From Nitrososphaeraceae archaeon (GTDB taxonomy: Archaea; Thermoproteota; Nitrososphaeria; Nitrososphaerales; Nitrosopumilaceae), in assembly GCA_025922755.1 (NCBI GenBank), contig JAICHE010000061.1:1-6942 (forward strand): a stretch of 6,942 nucleotides of DNA, written 5' to 3'. The position numbers were made by a program, and so were the translations under genes. Below are positions 4,997-6,942 of this stretch, in pieces (the stretch's first letter is position 1; every line of letters begins with the position of its first letter). Under the pieces are notes generated by a model. It saw only the letters and a list, made by a program, of their open reading frames with translations. It searched no databases and was not told where the DNA came from.

Positions 4997-6048
4997 TGCC
5001 CTGTCCTCACTCTTGGGTCAAAATACCCATATAGTAAATCTGCGATAAAAATACTGACAAGGAAAAAAACAGTCAAAATGTACGTTGCACCAATAATTAC
5101 AGGTAAATCCATTACGGTAATTGCTTCGAAATACAATCTTCCCATGCCTGGCCAATCAAACACTGCTTCTGTGATAATTGCTCCTCCAAGTGAACCAGAC
5201 AAACTCAAAGCCAAAATTGTAACAATGGGAGGTGCTGCGTTTTTAAGAGCATGTCTATAGATGATTTTCTTTTTACTTATTCCAATTACTTTTTTTGACA
5301 TAATAAAGTCTTCTTGCATTATCCCTACCATGAAATTTCTCACCAAGTAGGCCCAAGCTCCAAATCCAATCATTACGATTGTTATCAAAGGAAGCGTCAT
5401 GTGATACAGTAACGATATCATGTAATTGGGATCTGTTGATGGAATTGGTGGAGTCGCTCTTGCCGGAAAAATTTGATATACAAATGCAAATAAAAATATC
5501 ATCAACATTCCAATCCACCAAACCGGAAAACTAGAACTGATAATAGCAAAGCTTGATGTTATTCTGTCAATAACCGAACCTACTTTACTTCCCGATAAGG
5601 CACCAAGAAATATTCCGATAATTGAAATAATTATTGTTGCAGAGGTGAATAACAAAATGGTTCTTGGAAGTTTTTCTAAAATAATTTCTTTGACATCTGA
5701 GGATCCAGCATCACTAGTAAGAAATGTAGCATGCCCAAAATCCAATAATAAAATTTTGTACATGGTTAATCCTATCCTTTGGGGTGAATACCAAGGCTCG
5801 TCTAATCCAAGAGTTTGAATTCTTTGATCAATCTGATCCTGTACAAATTCTTCAAATTCCTCTGAAGATGAAAAGCTATTGGCAATTGTTGGGTCTTCTG
5901 TAATTTCCGCTCTTACTTGGAAAACCACTCCTTGCTTTAGGATTGTGTCCATGTTAGATCCTACCAAAGAAATGGTCAAAAGTAATGTGATCATTAAAAC
6001 GCCAAACATTGTTATCATTCTAGTTGCAACAAATTTTTTTAGCGCCAC
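4993..6048 (-). CDS. dppB: DppB-type ABC transporter permease
   Basis: Partner permease of the DppC-type subunit, 351 residues, typical for DppB/OppB. The N-terminal TM is at about 11-30, followed by an external loop with GLDEPWYSPQRIGL (81-94) and DFGHATF (103-109), the family's 'LGLD.P...QY' and 'GDFG.S' elements. LPRTILL (127-133) precedes TM2. The EAA-like cytoplasmic loop is about 249-272 (IMSKKVIGISKKKIIYRHAL). The C-terminus has FDWPGMGRLYFEAI, DLPVIIGA and the closing LLYGYFDPRVR, all diagnostic. The external loop at about 35-80 is somewhat extended and acidic. The start is GTG at 6048, since a stop precedes it with no ATG between. GAGGT (6055-6051) lies only two bases upstream, an unusually short spacing, so ATG at 6018 (M11) is a less likely alternative. 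It is first in the operon and divergent from the exported protein gene. Confidence 0.9.
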   Translation of the reverse strand: MALKKFVATRMITMFGVLMITLLLTISLVGSNMDTILKQGVVFQVRAEITEDPTIANSFSSSEEFEEFVQDQIDQRIQTLGLDEPWYSPQRIGLTMYKILLLDFGHATFLTSDAGSSDVKEIILEKLPRTILLFTSATIIISIIGIFLGALSGSKVGSVIDRITSSFAIISSSFPVWWIGMLMIFLFAFVYQIFPARATPPIPSTDPNYMISLLYHMTLPLITIVMIGFGAWAYLVRNFMVGIMQEDFIMSKKVIGISKKKIIYRHALKNAAPPIVTILALSLSGSLGGAIITEAVFDWPGMGRLYFEAITVMDLPVIIGATYILTVFFLVSIFIADLLYGYFDPRVRTGQ

Positions 6049-6221
6049 TAACCTCGAATAATAAAATCAGTTAATAACAATTAGGTGAAAATTATGGCAT
6101 ATTTACTACAAATCTTGAATTCTTATCATATTATCTTCATTTTCAACAAAGTCTGTAATATTTGTCATAAACAAATCTGACTGACATATAGATTAATACT
6201 GAATTTAGGCGTGGTTAATTG
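6049..6221. other. 173-base divergent intergenic region, mostly AT-rich
   Basis: This stretch separates the dppB start (minus) from the exported-protein start (plus) and must hold both promoters. TATA-like candidates are CATATAGATTAAT (6185-6197, for the plus gene) and TTAATAAC (6071-6078, for dppB). It also carries a Shine-Dalgarno-like AGGTGA (6083-6088) not linked to either main gene. No RNA gene is evident. Confidence 0.5.
6185..6197 (+). promoter_or_regulatory. TATA-like element upstream of the exported protein gene
   Basis: CATATAGATTAAT lies 25-37 bases before the ATG at 6222, matching the spacing of a short-leader archaeal transcript. The reverse complement is equally TATA-like, so it could also fire leftward. 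This is inference from sequence only. Confidence 0.4.
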
Positions 6222-6942
6222 ATGATTAGGGCATTGTCCTTTGTATTGGTAGGACTTTTGTTAACTAGTAGTTTTATTTCCCAAATGGGTTTTGTTTCAG
6301 CTGATTCGATTAAAGATAACCAAAATTCTCAAAAAAAGGGAAAAATCCAAGAATTTAACAATTCTGCGATTCTTTCATCAAGCAGTACTACTGCCATTTG
6401 CCATATGCCTCCTGGAAATCCAGCAAATTCTCATTTAATTGTTGTAGGGACCTCTTCTTTAACCGCTCATCTAAACCACGGTGATACTGTAGGAAATTGC
6501 GATGGTGCTACCTCTGTTCAAGAACTATTACAAGGAAATATGGAGACAAGTAGTAATACTCTCACTGAGGCATTAGACTTCATGGATACTGTCTTAGCGG
6601 AAACTACGTCTGATTCATCAGTAGGTCCAGCTGTATCACAAGCAGCACAATTGCATAAATTATTTGCACATGAAGATAAAGAAACCAAAAAAGAATTCCA
6701 AAAGGCTTTCCTAGAATTTGTAAAAGAAATTAAAAAGAAAATTGGAAAAGGATTAGGACCTGAAAACCAAAAATCTTTAAATGAATTAGGTAAATCTGCA
6801 ATCAAAGTGAAATCAGATATTGAGAAAGAAGAAAGAGAAGATGAAATTAACCAAAAAATTTCTTTAGCAAAATCATTAAAAACAGAAAAAGCTAATCTTC
6901 AAGAAATTAGAAATAAAATTTCCCTGCTAAAAATCAATTTTG
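6222..6942 (+). CDS. exported protein with CHxPPGNP Cys/His motif and long charged helical tail (3' end outside window)
   Basis: ATG at 6222 opens a frame that stays open to the window end (240 residues seen). Residues 1-27 form a signal peptide: basic start MIR, hydrophobic core to about 19, and a likely cleavage after VSA (A27). After a short Lys/Ser-rich spacer comes a compact motif, C60-H61-M-P-P-G-N-P, H71, H83-L-x-H86-G-D and C93. I know this CH.PPGNP...H.I.V...HL.HGD..G.C pattern from many exported bacterial and archaeal proteins; its function is not established, though the two Cys and four His suggest metal or disulfide roles. From about 95 onward the protein is helical, and from about 145 it is very rich in Lys and Glu, likely coiled coil. 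It is not an enzyme I can name. The gene is monocistronic as far as visible and divergent from dppB. Confidence 0.8.
   Translation, partial: MIRALSFVLVGLLLTSSFISQMGFVSADSIKDNQNSQKKGKIQEFNNSAILSSSSTTAICHMPPGNPANSHLIVVGTSSLTAHLNHGDTVGNCDGATSVQELLQGNMETSSNTLTEALDFMDTVLAETTSDSSVGPAVSQAAQLHKLFAHEDKETKKEFQKAFLEFVKEIKKKIGKGLGPENQKSLNELGKSAIKVKSDIEKEEREDEINQKISLAKSLKTEKANLQEIRNKISLLKINF

Noticed and set aside
4976..5260. 94-codon plus-strand frame opposite the end of dppB
   Set aside because: Antisense to the diagnostic C-terminal motifs of DppB; no independent support.
5273..5521. 82-codon minus-strand frame overlapping dppB in another frame
   Set aside because: Lies wholly within dppB, whose family motifs on both sides of it are in the other frame.
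6518..6805. 95-codon minus-strand frame opposite the exported protein
   Set aside because: The plus-strand frame has a signal peptide and a known motif and continues open to the window end; the minus frame is its shadow.
1..6942. tRNA, rRNA, CRISPR array, insertion sequence or integration site
   Set aside because: I looked for cloverleaf-like or conserved rRNA sequence, regularly spaced repeats, transposase motifs and terminal inverted repeats and saw none.

Overview
The window looks like a piece of an ammonia-oxidising archaeon chromosome (phylum Nitrososphaerota/Thaumarchaeota, Nitrosopumilus-like). The reasons are: clearly AT-rich DNA; archaeal TATA-like boxes 25-30 bases before start codons with almost no leader (clearest in front of the TTG start at 2990); T-tracts rather than hairpins behind stops; and several protein types I associate with marine Thaumarchaeota (a coiled-coil protein beside a JAMM peptidase, a small two-helix zinc-ribbon protein, and a DppC permease with a large external insert). 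This assignment comes from recognition, not from a search.

Layout. 1-100 is the tail of a plus-strand gene cut by the window edge. 182-268 is a possible 28-residue gene with its own TATA-like box. 1122-282 (minus) holds an SRPBCC/START-like protein followed by a small two-helix membrane protein. From a divergent AT-rich promoter region, 1197-2907 (plus) carries a 428-residue coiled-coil protein and a compact JAMM (MPN+) metallopeptidase with a complete zinc motif. A promoter at about 2960 drives 2990-3628 (plus), encoding a membrane-anchored zinc-ribbon protein and an unrecognised 105-residue protein. This unit ends exactly where the convergent permease operon ends (stops at 3628 and 3629). 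6048-3629 (minus) encodes the two permeases of a DppB/DppC-type peptide or nickel ABC importer, joined by a 4-base start/stop overlap. After a 173-base divergent intergenic region, 6222-6942 (plus) is an exported protein with a Cys/His 'CHxPPGNP' motif and a long charged helical tail. It is cut by the window end.

How the genes fit together. The dppB-dppC pair forms the membrane channel of one importer, but its ATPases and binding protein are not here. The coiled-coil/JAMM pair is probably co-transcribed, and a joint role in removing ubiquitin-like modifiers or remodelling a protein assembly is a guess. The zinc-ribbon and 105-residue proteins are very probably co-transcribed. There are no RNA genes, mobile elements or CRISPR arrays that I can see. 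The region reads as ordinary core or near-core genome with several proteins of unknown function. The best candidates for undescribed biology are the coiled-coil/JAMM pair and the CH-motif exported protein.
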